Under the pieces are notes generated by a model that saw only the letters and a program-made list of their open reading frames with translations, was not told where the DNA came from and searched no databases. The position numbers and the translations under genes are program-made. DNA of 64,000 nucleotides from the NCBI GenBank assembly GCA_025992895.1, contig DAJPGA010000001.1:1320501-1384500 (forward strand). Direction: 5' to 3'. Shown here piece after piece: positions 1 through 8,783 of the stretch; positions within the stretch are counted from its first letter, which is position 1, and each line of letters starts with the position of its first letter. The DNA comes from Veillonellaceae bacterium. GTDB taxonomy: Bacteria; Bacillota; Negativicutes; Veillonellales; Dialisteraceae.

Positions 1-410
1 AAGGAAACCCGGGCATTACTTTGGAGATCTGCAGTGAAAAAGATAATGCACAACCTGATGCAGCCATGTCGTTCTGGGAAACCGTTACGGATAATCCCCG
101 TTCATTTTCTGCATTAAGCGGGCATAAATGGAAAGACAGAGATGAATTTCATCAAATGCTTCGCTGGATCATCCTCGTCGGGCGGGATATACTCGTGCTG
201 GCGGAAACCGGTGACCAGGACCGGGCAAGGTGCATGTCAGTCATGGGACGTGAGATGGCTGTTTCCCGGAAGTGGAATGGCAAAGTCATGCAGGTGATGG
301 AAGTTTTCCGCGATGCGGAGCTGGCATATACGCATTATATTAATATAAAAAATATTTGGGATATGATTCTTATCCAATTGAAGAATATACAGAGAGGCAG
401 AAAAGAATGA
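1..410 (+). CDS. holB: DNA polymerase III delta' subunit, C-terminal part (partial)
   Basis: The reading frame is open to the left window edge (codons from base 3), so only the last ~135 residues of the gene are present. The first visible residues include GNPG, a motif typical of the helical domain of clamp-loader delta' subunits (a serine/glycine-asparagine-proline-glycine stretch after the AAA+ core); the rest is helical with no catalytic motif, as expected for the C-terminal collar domain. Position supports the call: holB directly precedes ricT (yaaT) in Firmicutes, and here its stop codon overlaps the ricT start (ATGA). In the cell it would be part of the clamp loader that places the sliding clamp on DNA. 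The sequence fragment alone is weakly conserved, so the identification rests largely on gene order. Confidence 0.75.
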   Translation, partial: GNPGITLEICSEKDNAQPDAAMSFWETVTDNPRSFSALSGHKWKDRDEFHQMLRWIILVGRDILVLAETGDQDRARCMSVMGREMAVSRKWNGKVMQVMEVFRDAELAYTHYINIKNIWDMILIQLKNIQRGRKE

Positions 411-1246
411 ATCAAGTTATAGGTGTCAGATTTAAGCCTGCGGGTAAAATATATTACTTTGATTCCAACAATCTTGATTTGCATATAGATGATGGAGTTA
501 TTGTCGAAACATCCAGGGGACTGGAATACGGTTATGTTGTCCTTATGCCTGATAAAGTCAGTGAAGAGGATATGCCGCAGAAACCGGTCATCCGCAAAGC
601 TACGATTAAAGATATGGCGCAGCTGGAAAGAAACAAAGAGCGCGAGCAGTCAGCTTACGAAATCTGTCTGAAGAAAATAGAGAAATTCAAGTGTCCTATG
701 AAGCTTCTCCGTGCTGAATATACGTTTGACAGAAATAAGATCGTTTTCTTCTTTACGTCGGATGGACGAGTCGACTTCAGGGATCTTGTCAAAGAGCTGG
801 CGTCTGTGTTCCATACGAGAATTGAGCTGAGGCAGGTAGGCGTAAGGGATGAGGCTAAACAGGTGTCCGGGATCGGCCCCTGCGGGAGACCTTTATGCTG
901 CGCAACATTTCTGGGGGATTTTGCACCGGTTTCCATTAAGATGGCAAAGAATCAGGGGCTCTCCCTGAATCCGACGAAAATATCTGGTGTATGCGGACGC
1001 CTGATGTGCTGCCTGCGTTATGAAAACGACCAGTATGTACATGACGGATGCAAGAAGAAGGGCTGCTGCCATAGAGATAAAGGGAACGAGAAAATGTTCC
1101 GGGTCGGCATGAAGGCGATTACGGAAGAAGGTGCGGGACAGATTCTCTATGTCAATACACAAAAACATACAGTTAAAGTGCAGTTGGAGGGGCAGAAGAC
1201 AAAGACTTTCCCCTGGGACGAGGTAGAGCAGGCTGAAAATGGCTGA
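407..1246 (+). CDS. ricT: PSP1-domain protein RicT (YaaT family)
   Basis: A 279-residue protein with the PSP1 C-terminal domain. Conserved cysteines form CGRPLCC (C159, C164, C165), CGRLMCC (C196, C201, C202) and a third cluster (C215, C220, C221). In Bacillus subtilis RicT belongs to the RicA-RicF-RicT complex, which carries iron-sulfur clusters and stimulates RNase Y-dependent mRNA processing; the cysteines fit that role. The start is taken at ATG 407, which overlaps the holB stop and has AGAGAGG-like ribosome binding bases at about 391-397; an in-frame ATG at 356 would lie inside holB and lacks a site. It overlaps the next gene by 8 nt, so the run is probably translationally coupled. RicA and RicF homologues are not in the window. 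Confidence 0.9.
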   Translation: MNQVIGVRFKPAGKIYYFDSNNLDLHIDDGVIVETSRGLEYGYVVLMPDKVSEEDMPQKPVIRKATIKDMAQLERNKEREQSAYEICLKKIEKFKCPMKLLRAEYTFDRNKIVFFFTSDGRVDFRDLVKELASVFHTRIELRQVGVRDEAKQVSGIGPCGRPLCCATFLGDFAPVSIKMAKNQGLSLNPTKISGVCGRLMCCLRYENDQYVHDGCKKKGCCHRDKGNEKMFRVGMKAITEEGAGQILYVNTQKHTVKVQLEGQKTKTFPWDEVEQAENG

Positions 1247-1991
1247 TGAATGGGTATTGAATGAGGGAGAAAGACTTGACGACTTAGTCAGGGATGATAT
1301 GAAGCTCATCCAGAGGCCGGATCATTTCTGCTTCTCTGTAGATTCTGTATTACTGGCTCACTATGTAGAGCCTAAGAAAAATGATGTCATCGCAGATCTT
1401 GGAACAGGCACCGGTGTTATCGCACTGCTTGTTTCTTCATTGGGCGGCAATCATATTGCGGCTTTTGAACTGGATCCTGTGATGGCGGATCTGGCGAGAA
1501 GAAATATAGAAGGAAATCATAAAGAAGCGCAGATCAAAGTCATTGAAGGAGATTATAGGGAATCTTCCCGGCAGTTCCATTCCGGAAAATTCTCTCTGGT
1601 ACTGGCTAATCCTCCCTATCGGGAAGTGGGGACAGGAAGGATGAGTGCCAAAAGCGGGGTGGCCAGCGCCAGTTATGAAATGAATGCGACGATGGATGAC
1701 GTATTCAAGACAGCGCAGTATCTTCTGAAATACGGCGGACGTCTGGCTATGGTACACAGAGCGGACAGGACGGCTGATCTTATCACTATAGGAAGAAAGT
1801 ATCATATGGAGCCCAAGCGCATGCGCTTTGTCTATGCAAGAAAGGGCCATACGGCGGTCAGGGTCCTGATAGAATGGAGATACGGAGGGCATGCAGAGCT
1901 TGTCGTAGAACCGCCGCTTCTTCTTCATAATGATGATGGTTCTTACACAGATGAAGTCTGTGAGATATATGGGAGGAAAAGTCATGAGTGA
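1239..1991 (+). CDS. tRNA1(Val) adenine-N6 methyltransferase-like protein (TrmN6/YabB family)
   Basis: A 250-residue class I SAM-dependent methyltransferase. It shows the glycine-rich SAM-binding motif DLGTGTG (residues 54-60) and the NPPY motif (124-127), which marks enzymes that methylate the exocyclic amino group of adenine. In Firmicutes this position, between ricT and rsmI, is held by YabB/TrmN6, which methylates A37 of a tRNA. Exact tRNA substrate cannot be read from the sequence. It overlaps ricT by 8 nt upstream and rsmI by 8 nt downstream, so it sits in the middle of a coupled operon. Length and motifs match the family. Confidence 0.85.
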   Translation: MADEWVLNEGERLDDLVRDDMKLIQRPDHFCFSVDSVLLAHYVEPKKNDVIADLGTGTGVIALLVSSLGGNHIAAFELDPVMADLARRNIEGNHKEAQIKVIEGDYRESSRQFHSGKFSLVLANPPYREVGTGRMSAKSGVASASYEMNATMDDVFKTAQYLLKYGGRLAMVHRADRTADLITIGRKYHMEPKRMRFVYARKGHTAVRVLIEWRYGGHAELVVEPPLLLHNDDGSYTDEVCEIYGRKSHE

Positions 1992-2832
1992 AGTGGAGAA
2001 GGGGACACTTTATCTGGTACCGACGCCAATCGGCAATCTGCAGGATATAACCTATCGTGCCGTTGATATACTGAAGAATGCAGATATCATAGCGGCTGAA
2101 GATACAAGGCATACACGGATTCTTTTAGAACATCTGGGGATACAGGGACACCCGGTATCCTATCATGAACATAATAAAAAAGAAGCCGGTCCCAAACTGA
2201 TTGAGGCTTTGAAGGAAGGACACTCCGTTGCACAGGTCAGCGATGCGGGGATGCCTGTCATATCCGATCCGGGAGCTGATTTAGTCCGCCTGGCGCTGGA
2301 CGAGGGGATTCCCGTTGTCCCGCTTCCAGGTCCCAATGCTGCTTTGACAGCCCTTGTTGCATCCGGACTTGATGCCCGTCAGTTTGCTTTTATTGGGTTT
2401 CTGCCTAAAATTACGGCCAAACGTAAAAAGCTTCTGGCAGACATTTCAAAAGTGCCGCTGACGCTCATTTTCTATGAAGCGCCTCACCGTATTAAAGAGA
2501 CCATGGACGTACTCATTCAGTCTCTCGGAGACAGAAATGCGGTAACAGCGAGGGAACTGACGAAAAAATTCGAAACATTTGAACGAGGGACTCTCGCGGA
2601 ACTCAGAAGCGGGATGAACGAGAATGATCCCCGCGGCGAGTATGTCATTCTGGTCGAAGGCTGGAATGAATCCATGGAAAAAGAGGATGAAGAAGAGACA
2701 TCCTGGCAGGATGCCGCCGTGACTTTGGCCGAAGGGATGCCGCTCAAGGAAGCTGCACGCAAAGTCTCCGGCCGCTACAATGTTTCGCGAAGAGAGGTTT
2801 ACCAGTATCTTCTGAAGCATAACGATCATTAA
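1984..2832 (+). CDS. rsmI: 16S rRNA (cytidine1402-2'-O)-methyltransferase RsmI
   Basis: A 282-residue tetrapyrrole-methylase-fold protein. The N-terminus contains the family signature PTPIGNLQD (about residues 13-21), followed by AAEDTRHT and the SDAGMPVISDPG segment, all diagnostic of RsmI, which methylates the 2'-hydroxyl of C1402 in the decoding centre of 16S rRNA. The start is ATG 1984, preceded by GGGAGGAAAA; an upstream in-frame ATG at 1930 lies in the previous gene and has no such site. It overlaps the methyltransferase gene by 8 nt and is the last gene before the metG promoter. An acidic patch (about residues 219-232) is followed by a helical C-terminal segment, as in other family members. 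Confidence 0.95.
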   Translation: MSEVEKGTLYLVPTPIGNLQDITYRAVDILKNADIIAAEDTRHTRILLEHLGIQGHPVSYHEHNKKEAGPKLIEALKEGHSVAQVSDAGMPVISDPGADLVRLALDEGIPVVPLPGPNAALTALVASGLDARQFAFIGFLPKITAKRKKLLADISKVPLTLIFYEAPHRIKETMDVLIQSLGDRNAVTARELTKKFETFERGTLAELRSGMNENDPRGEYVILVEGWNESMEKEDEEETSWQDAAVTLAEGMPLKEAARKVSGRYNVSRREVYQYLLKHNDH

Positions 2833-2861
2833 TCTAATCAGATGCCTGCATTTACCTTTTT

Positions 2862-2894
2862 TTGACTTTTATCTTTTTAGTAGAATGGTATAAT
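2862..2894 (+). promoter_or_regulatory. Promoter upstream of metG (extended -10)
   Basis: TATAAT lies at 2889-2894 and is preceded by TG one base away (TGGTATAAT), an extended -10. The best -35 match, TTGACT at 2862-2867, is 21 bp away, longer than ideal, so the extended -10 probably dominates. The leader to metG is about 70 nt with no clear attenuator. Confidence 0.55.
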
Positions 2895-2972
2895 AAAAAG
2901 ACATTAATAGAATATGAATAAGATTTCCCAGCCAATATAAATTATAAAAAGAGGGATCGGGAGGAAACATTT

Positions 2973-4943
2973 ATGAGTGAAAAACCGAAATATTATATTA
3001 CGACACCGATTTATTATCCTAGTGCAAAACTCCATATCGGGCACACGTACTGCACATCGATAGCCGATGCTGTAGCACGTTTCAAGCGCCTTGACGGGTA
3101 TGATGTGTTCTTTTTGACCGGTTCTGACGAACATGGACAGAAAATTGAACAGAAAGCAGAAGAAGCCGGAGTAACGCCTATCCAGTACGTTGACGGCATT
3201 GTTGCTTTATTCAAACAGCTTTGGAAAGAACTCAATATTACCAATGATGACTTCATCAGGACAACCGAGGAAAGACATAAGAAGGTCGTACAGATGCTTT
3301 TCCAGCGCGCTTACGACAAGGGTGACATCTATTTGGGCAAGTATGAAGGATGGTACTGCATTCCTGATGAAACATTCTGGCCTGAAAACAAATTGACGCC
3401 GGAACACATTTGTCCTGACTGCGGCCGCCCGCTGCAGAGAGTAAGCGAAGATGCTTACTTCTTTAAGATGTCAAAATATGCTGATCAGTGGCTTAAATAC
3501 ATTGATGAACATCCGGACTTCATTCAGCCGGAATCCCGCAAGAATGAAATGGTGCAGTTTGTTAAAAGTGGACTAGAAGATCTCTGCGTGTCCCGTACAA
3601 GCTTTACGTGGGGCATCCCTGTTCCCTTTGATCCCAAGCATGTCGTATATGTCTGGTTTGATGCACTCGTCAATTACTTGACAGCGGCAGGCATTGTTGA
3701 CGATCCTGAAAAATTCCACAAATTCTGGCCGGCAGATGTTCACCTGGTCGGGAAAGAAATTGTCCGCTTCCACAGTATTATCTGGCCGATCATGCTGATG
3801 AGCCTTGGCATTGAAATTCCGAAAAAGATTTACGGGCATGGATGGCTCATTGTCGATGGCGAAAAGATGTCCAAATCCAAGGGCAATGTCATCGATCCGA
3901 TTCCTCTTCTTCAGGAATTTGGTTCAGATGCGATCCGCTATTATCTCCTCAATGATATCCAGCTTGGACAGGATGGCAACTTCAGCCGTGACCGCTTAAT
4001 TGGAAGAATCAATTCCGACCTGTCGAATGATTTGGGAAATCTCTTGTACAGAACGCTTTCCATGGTTGAAAAATACAGAGGCGGCGTCCTGACAAATGGT
4101 GATGCCTCCGGTGATCAGGCTGTTGCTGATGCATCTGCAGACATCGAAGAAAAAGCTAAGCAGACACTGGAGGAATTCCGCAGCGGAATGAGCAACTGGA
4201 AAATCAATGATGCAATCAAGGCAGTATGGACTTTTATCCGTGCCCTGAATAAATACATTGACGTAACCGCACCCTGGATTCTGGCAAAGGATGAATCCAA
4301 AGCGGGGGCACTCGATGCTGTACTTTATCATCTCTGCGAAGGACTCCGTTTTGTTTCCCTTATGGCAGAACCGGTGATTCCGATTGCGTCTGAAAAGATC
4401 TGGAATCAGCTCGGGCTGAAAGATTTCAAGGGTGCTGATTACAAAGATCTCGTATGGGGCGGAATTGCTGACGGTACCGTGGTTCACAAAGGCGACCAGA
4501 TCTTCCCGAGAATTGAAATAGAAGAAGACGAAGAAGAAAAGGCTGAACCAGTCAAGAAATCCAAGAATAACAAGAAAGCAGAAAAATCATCTTCTTCCAA
4601 AAAAGAAGCAGAAGAGAAAACTGAAGAAATTGATATTTCCGAATTCTTTAAGACCGACCTTAGAGTAGCGGAAATTATGACAGCGGAAAAGGTTGAAAAA
4701 TCCAACAAGTTGATCAAGATGACAGTATCGCTTGGCGGCGATGATACAAGAACAGTGGTCAGCGGAATTTCCCAGTACTACAAACCGGAAGATCTTGTTG
4801 GCAAACATGTCATTTTTGTTTCCAACCTCAAGCCTGCCAAACTGATGGGAATCGAATCGCAGGGAATGATTCTGGCAGCTTCCAAGGACGGAGAGCTGCA
4901 GGTGCCTTTTGTGGACATGCCTGCTGGAAGCAAAGTCAAATGA
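2973..4943 (+). CDS. metG: Methionyl-tRNA synthetase
   Basis: A 656-residue class I aminoacyl-tRNA synthetase that charges tRNA(Met). The HIGH motif is at residues 21-24 and KMSKS at 298-302. The connective-peptide region has WYC and CPDC cysteines (around residues 128-152), fitting a zinc-binding knuckle. The anticodon-binding helical domain is followed by a highly charged lysine/glutamate/serine linker (about 508-547) and a C-terminal tRNA-binding OB-fold of the Trbp111/EMAP type (about 550-656), the usual dimeric Firmicutes architecture. The start ATG has GGGAGGAAAC upstream. The stop overlaps tatD by 4 nt (ATGA). It has its own promoter, separating it from the upstream rsmI group. Confidence 0.97.
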   Translation: MSEKPKYYITTPIYYPSAKLHIGHTYCTSIADAVARFKRLDGYDVFFLTGSDEHGQKIEQKAEEAGVTPIQYVDGIVALFKQLWKELNITNDDFIRTTEERHKKVVQMLFQRAYDKGDIYLGKYEGWYCIPDETFWPENKLTPEHICPDCGRPLQRVSEDAYFFKMSKYADQWLKYIDEHPDFIQPESRKNEMVQFVKSGLEDLCVSRTSFTWGIPVPFDPKHVVYVWFDALVNYLTAAGIVDDPEKFHKFWPADVHLVGKEIVRFHSIIWPIMLMSLGIEIPKKIYGHGWLIVDGEKMSKSKGNVIDPIPLLQEFGSDAIRYYLLNDIQLGQDGNFSRDRLIGRINSDLSNDLGNLLYRTLSMVEKYRGGVLTNGDASGDQAVADASADIEEKAKQTLEEFRSGMSNWKINDAIKAVWTFIRALNKYIDVTAPWILAKDESKAGALDAVLYHLCEGLRFVSLMAEPVIPIASEKIWNQLGLKDFKGADYKDLVWGGIADGTVVHKGDQIFPRIEIEEDEEEKAEPVKKSKNNKKAEKSSSSKKEAEEKTEEIDISEFFKTDLRVAEIMTAEKVEKSNKLIKMTVSLGGDDTRTVVSGISQYYKPEDLVGKHVIFVSNLKPAKLMGIESQGMILAASKDGELQVPFVDMPAGSKVK

Positions 4944-5716
4944 CCGGACTTTTTGATACGCACGCCCATCTCTACGACAAAGCGTTTGACCAGGATCGTG
5001 AAGACGTCATTGCCCGGATTTTCAAGACACTGGATTATGTCGTCGTTCCATCAGAGGACCTGGAGACAAGCCGGAAGGCAGTCCGTCTCGCGGATACGCA
5101 TGAAGGAATTTATGCCGCTGTCGGCATTCACCCTCAGGTGACAAACGGCGCATCAGACGAAGTGCTCGCTGAGATTGCCCGCCTGGCAAAGATTCATGAT
5201 AAGGTCAGGGCAATCGGGGAAATCGGCCTCGATTATCACTATCTCTATACGGATAAGGATACCCAGAAGTATTGGTTTGAGAAACAGATCCAGATGGCAA
5301 AGGAACTGGATCTTCCTATCCTCATTCATGACAGGGAAGCTCACGGAGATGTTCTGGAAATATTGAAGCGCAATGCGGACAGCCGCCTTCGCGGCATTCT
5401 GCACTGTTTTTCAGGAAGCATAGAAACGGCAAGGGAACTGATGAAGCTTGGCTTCTACATCTCTTTTGCGGGGCCTGTGGTCTTTCCAAAGAGCATAAAG
5501 CTCAAAGAAGTTGCTGCAGATATTCCCCTGGACAGGCTGCTGATTGAAACTGACAGCCCGTACCTGACACCGCCTCCTTATAGGGGAAAGAGAAATGATC
5601 CGTCCAACGTACTCCTGGTTGCTGAGGAGCTGGCAAGGATCAAGAATATGGACGTTCAGGAACTGATTGATATTACGCGTGAAAATGCCATGAAAATTTA
5701 TCAGATTCATCAATAA
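4940..5716 (+). CDS. tatD: TatD family metal-dependent hydrolase/DNase
   Basis: A 258-residue TIM-barrel metal hydrolase. Visible motifs are FDTHAHL near the N-terminus (first two metal-binding histidines), IGEIGLDYHY (bridging glutamate), ILIHDRE, ILHCFSGS and ETDSPYL (catalytic aspartate region), the set that defines TatD/YcfH. Members are 3'-5' DNases or RNases implicated in repair and nucleic-acid quality control; the exact substrate here is unknown. It overlaps metG by 4 nt and is followed by a terminator, so metG-tatD form a two-gene unit, as in Bacillus. Confidence 0.92.
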   Translation: MTGLFDTHAHLYDKAFDQDREDVIARIFKTLDYVVVPSEDLETSRKAVRLADTHEGIYAAVGIHPQVTNGASDEVLAEIARLAKIHDKVRAIGEIGLDYHYLYTDKDTQKYWFEKQIQMAKELDLPILIHDREAHGDVLEILKRNADSRLRGILHCFSGSIETARELMKLGFYISFAGPVVFPKSIKLKEVAADIPLDRLLIETDSPYLTPPPYRGKRNDPSNVLLVAEELARIKNMDVQELIDITRENAMKIYQIHQ

Positions 5717-5748
5717 AAAGGGTGCACCGTTTGAGGTGCATCCTTTTC
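5717..5748 (+). terminator. Intrinsic terminator after tatD
   Basis: GGGTGCACC pairs with GGTGCATCC across a short loop (one G-U pair), flanked by A-rich and T-rich ends (AAAA before, TTTT after). It lies directly after the tatD stop. Confidence 0.85.
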
Positions 5749-5806
5749 ACTTATAGAATATTCGCGAAGATTGATGCATTTATTTTATTCTCTTCGATGA
5801 ACATGA

Positions 5807-5861
5807 TAGAATAAAGAAAATCAAGTTGATAACTTGCCCGAGTGCTGTCCATAAAGCACTC
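5807..5861 (+). promoter_or_regulatory. Candidate promoter, palindrome and leader hairpin upstream of mazG
   Basis: A possible extended -10 (TGATAGAAT, hexamer 5807-5812) is followed by a perfect inverted repeat CAAGTT-GAT-AACTTG at 5822-5836, where an operator covering the start of transcription would lie. A second hairpin, GAGTGCT/AGCACTC (5840-5861), follows with an A-run after it, so it is not a forward terminator. No -35 box is convincing. The placement suggests control of mazG-hup, but the regulator is unknown. Confidence 0.35.
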
Positions 5862-5906
5862 AAAAAAAGGTTTAAATCGCAGTTTCCCGCATTTAGAGGT
5901 ATATAG

Positions 5907-6992
5907 ATGAAAATTAGTACAGCTTTAGACTTATTGATGGATAAAGGCTTGCTGTCGGAGGAAGATACATTCACCATTGTACGAGATAATGAGGCCGGGA
6001 GTGTATCACTTCAGCTCAAGCATCCCTTGATTGTATTATTTTCAAATGCTCAGAATCTTAAATCATTTTCTGCCAGATTAAAAAGATTGTACACAAAAGA
6101 TTCTTCTGTATTGGCAATTGATCCGTTTGGAACCATTTTAAGGCTTTCCGTGGAAGAATTTTCCAATCATACAATGGATTCTGATTTTATTTTCTTCTTC
6201 GACAGCAGGAAGGCCAAAACGCAGCCGCTTCATCCCTTTTCGTTGAAACGGATTGATGATGTTGTTGGACGGCTTCTTGCTCCTGGAGGATGCCCATGGG
6301 ACAGGAGCCAGGATCATATGTCCCTCAGGACGTACTTCCTTCAGGAAGTGTATGAAGTCATCGATGCAATCGATAAAAACGATATCCCTAATTTAAAAGA
6401 GGAGCTTGGGGATGTACTGTTTCAGGTCGTCATTCATGCAAAGCTTTGTGAAGAAGAAGGCCAGTTTTCCATGCAGGATGTAGTCGATGGCATATCCGAG
6501 AAAATGATAAGAAGACATCCCTTCGTTTTCGGAAATTCATCCTCTGAAGAGCTCGATCAGGCTTTTGAAACATGGGAAAAACGTAAGAGAATTGAAAAAA
6601 ACAGGCAATATCTGTTATCCGGAGTGCCTAGGAGCTTGCCAAGTCTGCTTCTAGCGTGTATAATTCAAAAGAAAGTTAGTTCCAACGGACTGGAAGAAGT
6701 GTTCTTTTCAGAAAGTTTCCCAGAGGATGTACGAAGGAAAATCTGCGATATTCTTGACGCAGAAGACCAACGAACCGGAGAATTCAGCGCGGGTGCTTTT
6801 CTTTTCGCTTTAGACCGTGTACTTTGCGAAAGAGGGATCGATCCGGAGCTGGCATTACACAGTTATACTGTGAATTTTATGGATCGGTTGAGATCATTTG
6901 AGTCGGATCTTCAGAAATCCGGCAAAACCCTTGCTGACATGACTCCTGAGGATGCTCAGAAATCCTGGAAAAAATTCAACGGAAATAGTTGA
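5907..6992 (+). CDS. mazG: Nucleoside triphosphate pyrophosphohydrolase MazG with atypical N-terminal region
   Basis: A 361-residue protein whose C-terminal two thirds is MazG: GCPWDRSQ (about 128-135), [10 protein letters not shown] (147-156) and EELGD (165-169) supply the acidic residues that bind magnesium and NTP pyrophosphate. MazG removes pyrophosphate from (d)NTPs and is linked to nucleotide-pool cleaning and stress signalling. In many Firmicutes the MazG domain is fused behind a ~220-residue tetrapyrrole-methylase-like domain (YabN); here the N-terminal region is only ~115 residues and shows no SAM-binding glycine loop, so it is either a remnant or something else. The start ATG has AGAGG seven bases upstream. 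HU follows 64 nt later, a pairing common in this group. Confidence 0.88.
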   Translation: MKISTALDLLMDKGLLSEEDTFTIVRDNEAGSVSLQLKHPLIVLFSNAQNLKSFSARLKRLYTKDSSVLAIDPFGTILRLSVEEFSNHTMDSDFIFFFDSRKAKTQPLHPFSLKRIDDVVGRLLAPGGCPWDRSQDHMSLRTYFLQEVYEVIDAIDKNDIPNLKEELGDVLFQVVIHAKLCEEEGQFSMQDVVDGISEKMIRRHPFVFGNSSSEELDQAFETWEKRKRIEKNRQYLLSGVPRSLPSLLLACIIQKKVSSNGLEEVFFSESFPEDVRRKICDILDAEDQRTGEFSAGAFLFALDRVLCERGIDPELALHSYTVNFMDRLRSFESDLQKSGKTLADMTPEDAQKSWKKFNGNS

Positions 6993-7056
6993 TTACTTCT
7001 GTCCGAAAGAACTAAGGGCGAGGATTTCGCCAATTATTAAAGGAGGATGTTTAGTT

Positions 7057-7365
7057 ATGAACAAAACAGAACTCATCGCAGCAGTTGCCGAAGAAGCAGA
7101 AATGACTAAGAAAGATGCGGAAAAGGCAGTCAAAGCCGTTATTGATGTCATCTCTGACGCTCTTGTTCAGGGAGATAAGGTTCAGCTCATCGGTTTTGGT
7201 ACTTTCGAAGTTCGTGAACGTGGTGCACGTGTTGGTCACAATCCTTCCACTCAGAAGGAAATCAAGATTCCTGCATCCAAAGCTCCGGCTTTCCGCGTAT
7301 CCAAACAGCTGAAAGAAAAAGTAAACGTAGTAAAAGCAAAAAAAGCAAAGAAAGCAAAGAAATAA
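7057..7365 (+). CDS. hup: HU-family DNA-binding protein
   Basis: A 102-residue nucleoid protein. The start is ATG 7057, behind an AAGGAGG site at about 7040-7046; an upstream in-frame start would lie within the end of mazG. The sequence runs MNKTELI...[13 protein letters not shown], then [18 protein letters not shown], the DNA-binding arm signature, and ends with a lysine/alanine repeat tail ([10 protein letters not shown]) beyond the usual ~90 residues. HU dimers bend and compact DNA. It follows mazG and is closed by a strong terminator. The basic tail is a modest extension that may increase non-specific DNA affinity. Confidence 0.96.
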   Translation: MNKTELIAAVAEEAEMTKKDAEKAVKAVIDVISDALVQGDKVQLIGFGTFEVRERGARVGHNPSTQKEIKIPASKAPAFRVSKQLKEKVNVVKAKKAKKAKK

Positions 7366-7380
7366 GAATGAATTAAAGGG

Positions 7381-7406
7381 CCACCTCAGAAATGAGGTGG
7401 TTTTTT
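7381..7406 (+). terminator. Intrinsic terminator after hup
   Basis: Perfect 8-bp stem CCACCTCA/TGAGGTGG with GAAA tetraloop followed by six T residues. Confidence 0.95.
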
Positions 7407-7408
7407 AA

Positions 7409-7437
7409 TTTATCATACTTCCTGACTATGTTATAAT
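7409..7437 (+). promoter_or_regulatory. Promoter upstream of the glycosyltransferase gene
   Basis: Extended -10 TGTTATAAT (hexamer 7432-7437) immediately after the hup terminator; a weak -35 TTTATC sits at 7409-7414 with 17-bp spacing. Confidence 0.6.
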
Positions 7438-7468
7438 TTGAACAAGACGAATGAAAAGGGGAAGTATA

Positions 7469-8572
7469 ATGGCGAATCAAGGGCGAAAGCTTTTTATTTT
7501 AACAGCAAGTATAGGAACCGGACACAGCCAGGCGGCCCGGGCTATCGCAGAGGCTGTTAAACGACTTCATCCGGAAGACTCTGTCAGTGTTCTGGATTTT
7601 GTTTCGAGCAATATGTTCTCTATTGACCATATCATCAAGGATACATATCTGAAAATGATTGATGTATTCCCCGAATTATATGATCATCTGTACAGTGATT
7701 CCCAGAGCAGCAAGTTTGGGCAGCTCTCGCAGAAAATGCTTTCACTTACTTTCAAGCGCAGGATGAAGAGCCTGATAGAAACTCTAAAACCGGATGCCAT
7801 GATCTTCACGCATCCATTTCCTGCTGGTGCGGCAGATCTTCTAAAACAGGACCAGGATATTTCGTTTCCCATGCTTGGCGTAATCACGGATTTTGATATT
7901 CATCAGCTTTGGGTAGACCATTACCTGGACGGCTATTGTGTTGCAACCCCGGATTTGAAAACTCTTTTGGAAAGCTACCATATTCCGCCGGAAATCATTC
8001 ATGTGACAGGAATTCCTGTGCGCCGTGCCTTCTATGAAAAGGCCGCAGAGGGAAAGCCTTTCGAAAAGGGCACGGTTCTTGTTATGGGCGGAGGCCTCGG
8101 GCTTGGAAATGTCATCGATAATATAACCCGCCTGGATGAAGTGAAGGAAATTTCAAAATTTATCGTCATTACAGGGAAAAATATTAACTTGTATGAGAAA
8201 GTTGCCATGCTTTCTGAAAAGCTTCATCATCCAGTAGAACTCCACAGCTATACCAACAAGGTTGCAGAAATTATGGCAAGAAGCGAACTGCTGGTTACGA
8301 AGCCAGGAGCACTGACCTGCACGGAAGCATTGGTTATGCATCTTCCGATGGTTCTGGTAAATACACTTCCCGGACAGGAACGGGCCAATGCGATGCATAT
8401 GAAAAATCAGGGATGCGCTGAATGGGTCAAGAGGGATGAACTGCCGTCTACGGTTAAACATATTCTTACCAACCCTGATTTGAGACTCCGCATGTCTAAA
8501 GCATGCGGTGAATCGCTTCCTGACAGCGCAAGTGATGTTGTCAGGATTCTCTATGATATGATGAACAAATAA
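7469..8572 (+). CDS. MGDG-synthase-type glycosyltransferase (GT28 family)
   Basis: A 367-residue GT-B-fold glycosyltransferase. The N-terminus has the MGDG-synthase signature ASIGTGHSQAA (about 13-23), and the C-terminal half has a GGGLGLGN nucleotide-sugar loop and the KPGALTCTEAL segment (acidic residue binding the sugar nucleotide), the pattern of diacylglycerol glucosyl/galactosyltransferases (UgtP-like) and MurG relatives. It probably transfers a sugar from a UDP-sugar to a membrane lipid; donor and acceptor cannot be told from the sequence. The start at 7469 has AAAGGGGA upstream; an in-frame ATG at 7451 lacks a site. It is a single-gene unit between its own promoter and a hairpin terminator. 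Confidence 0.82.
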   Translation: MANQGRKLFILTASIGTGHSQAARAIAEAVKRLHPEDSVSVLDFVSSNMFSIDHIIKDTYLKMIDVFPELYDHLYSDSQSSKFGQLSQKMLSLTFKRRMKSLIETLKPDAMIFTHPFPAGAADLLKQDQDISFPMLGVITDFDIHQLWVDHYLDGYCVATPDLKTLLESYHIPPEIIHVTGIPVRRAFYEKAAEGKPFEKGTVLVMGGGLGLGNVIDNITRLDEVKEISKFIVITGKNINLYEKVAMLSEKLHHPVELHSYTNKVAEIMARSELLVTKPGALTCTEALVMHLPMVLVNTLPGQERANAMHMKNQGCAEWVKRDELPSTVKHILTNPDLRLRMSKACGESLPDSASDVVRILYDMMNK

Positions 8573-8604
8573 TGTCCTGTCGACGGATCAATAGCATGAT
8601 GTGA

Positions 8605-8652
8605 TAAAACCGGTTTAATAAGCTGCATGGAGAGCTTATTGGACCGGTTTTA
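8605..8652 (+). terminator. Long hairpin terminator after the glycosyltransferase gene
   Basis: AAACCGGTTTAATAAGCT pairs with AGCTTATTGGACCGGTTT around an 8-nt loop, with a TTTT-like tail. The stem is nearly symmetric, so it may work in both directions. Confidence 0.8.
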
Positions 8653-8727
8653 TCCATAAGTCATATTTGCATAAGATATGAATATGGCAAAGAGCTTTTT
8701 CATGTACAAAACAAATATTCTTTTACG

Positions 8728-8736
8728 TGATATAAT
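8728..8736 (+). promoter_or_regulatory. Extended -10 promoter upstream of uvrB
   Basis: TGATATAAT with the hexamer at 8731-8736, 47 bp before the uvrB start; no good -35 is visible at the expected distance. I see no clear LexA (SOS) box in the intergenic region, though I could not scan it with a matrix. Confidence 0.5.
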
Positions 8737-8783
8737 ATAGAAATAGAGAATATTCGATTATTGAACTGGATACGAGGAAACTT

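Noticed and set aside
1930..1983. Upstream in-frame start for rsmI
   Set aside because: It lies in the preceding methyltransferase gene without a ribosome binding site; ATG 1984 has GGGAGGAAAA and gives the usual RsmI length.
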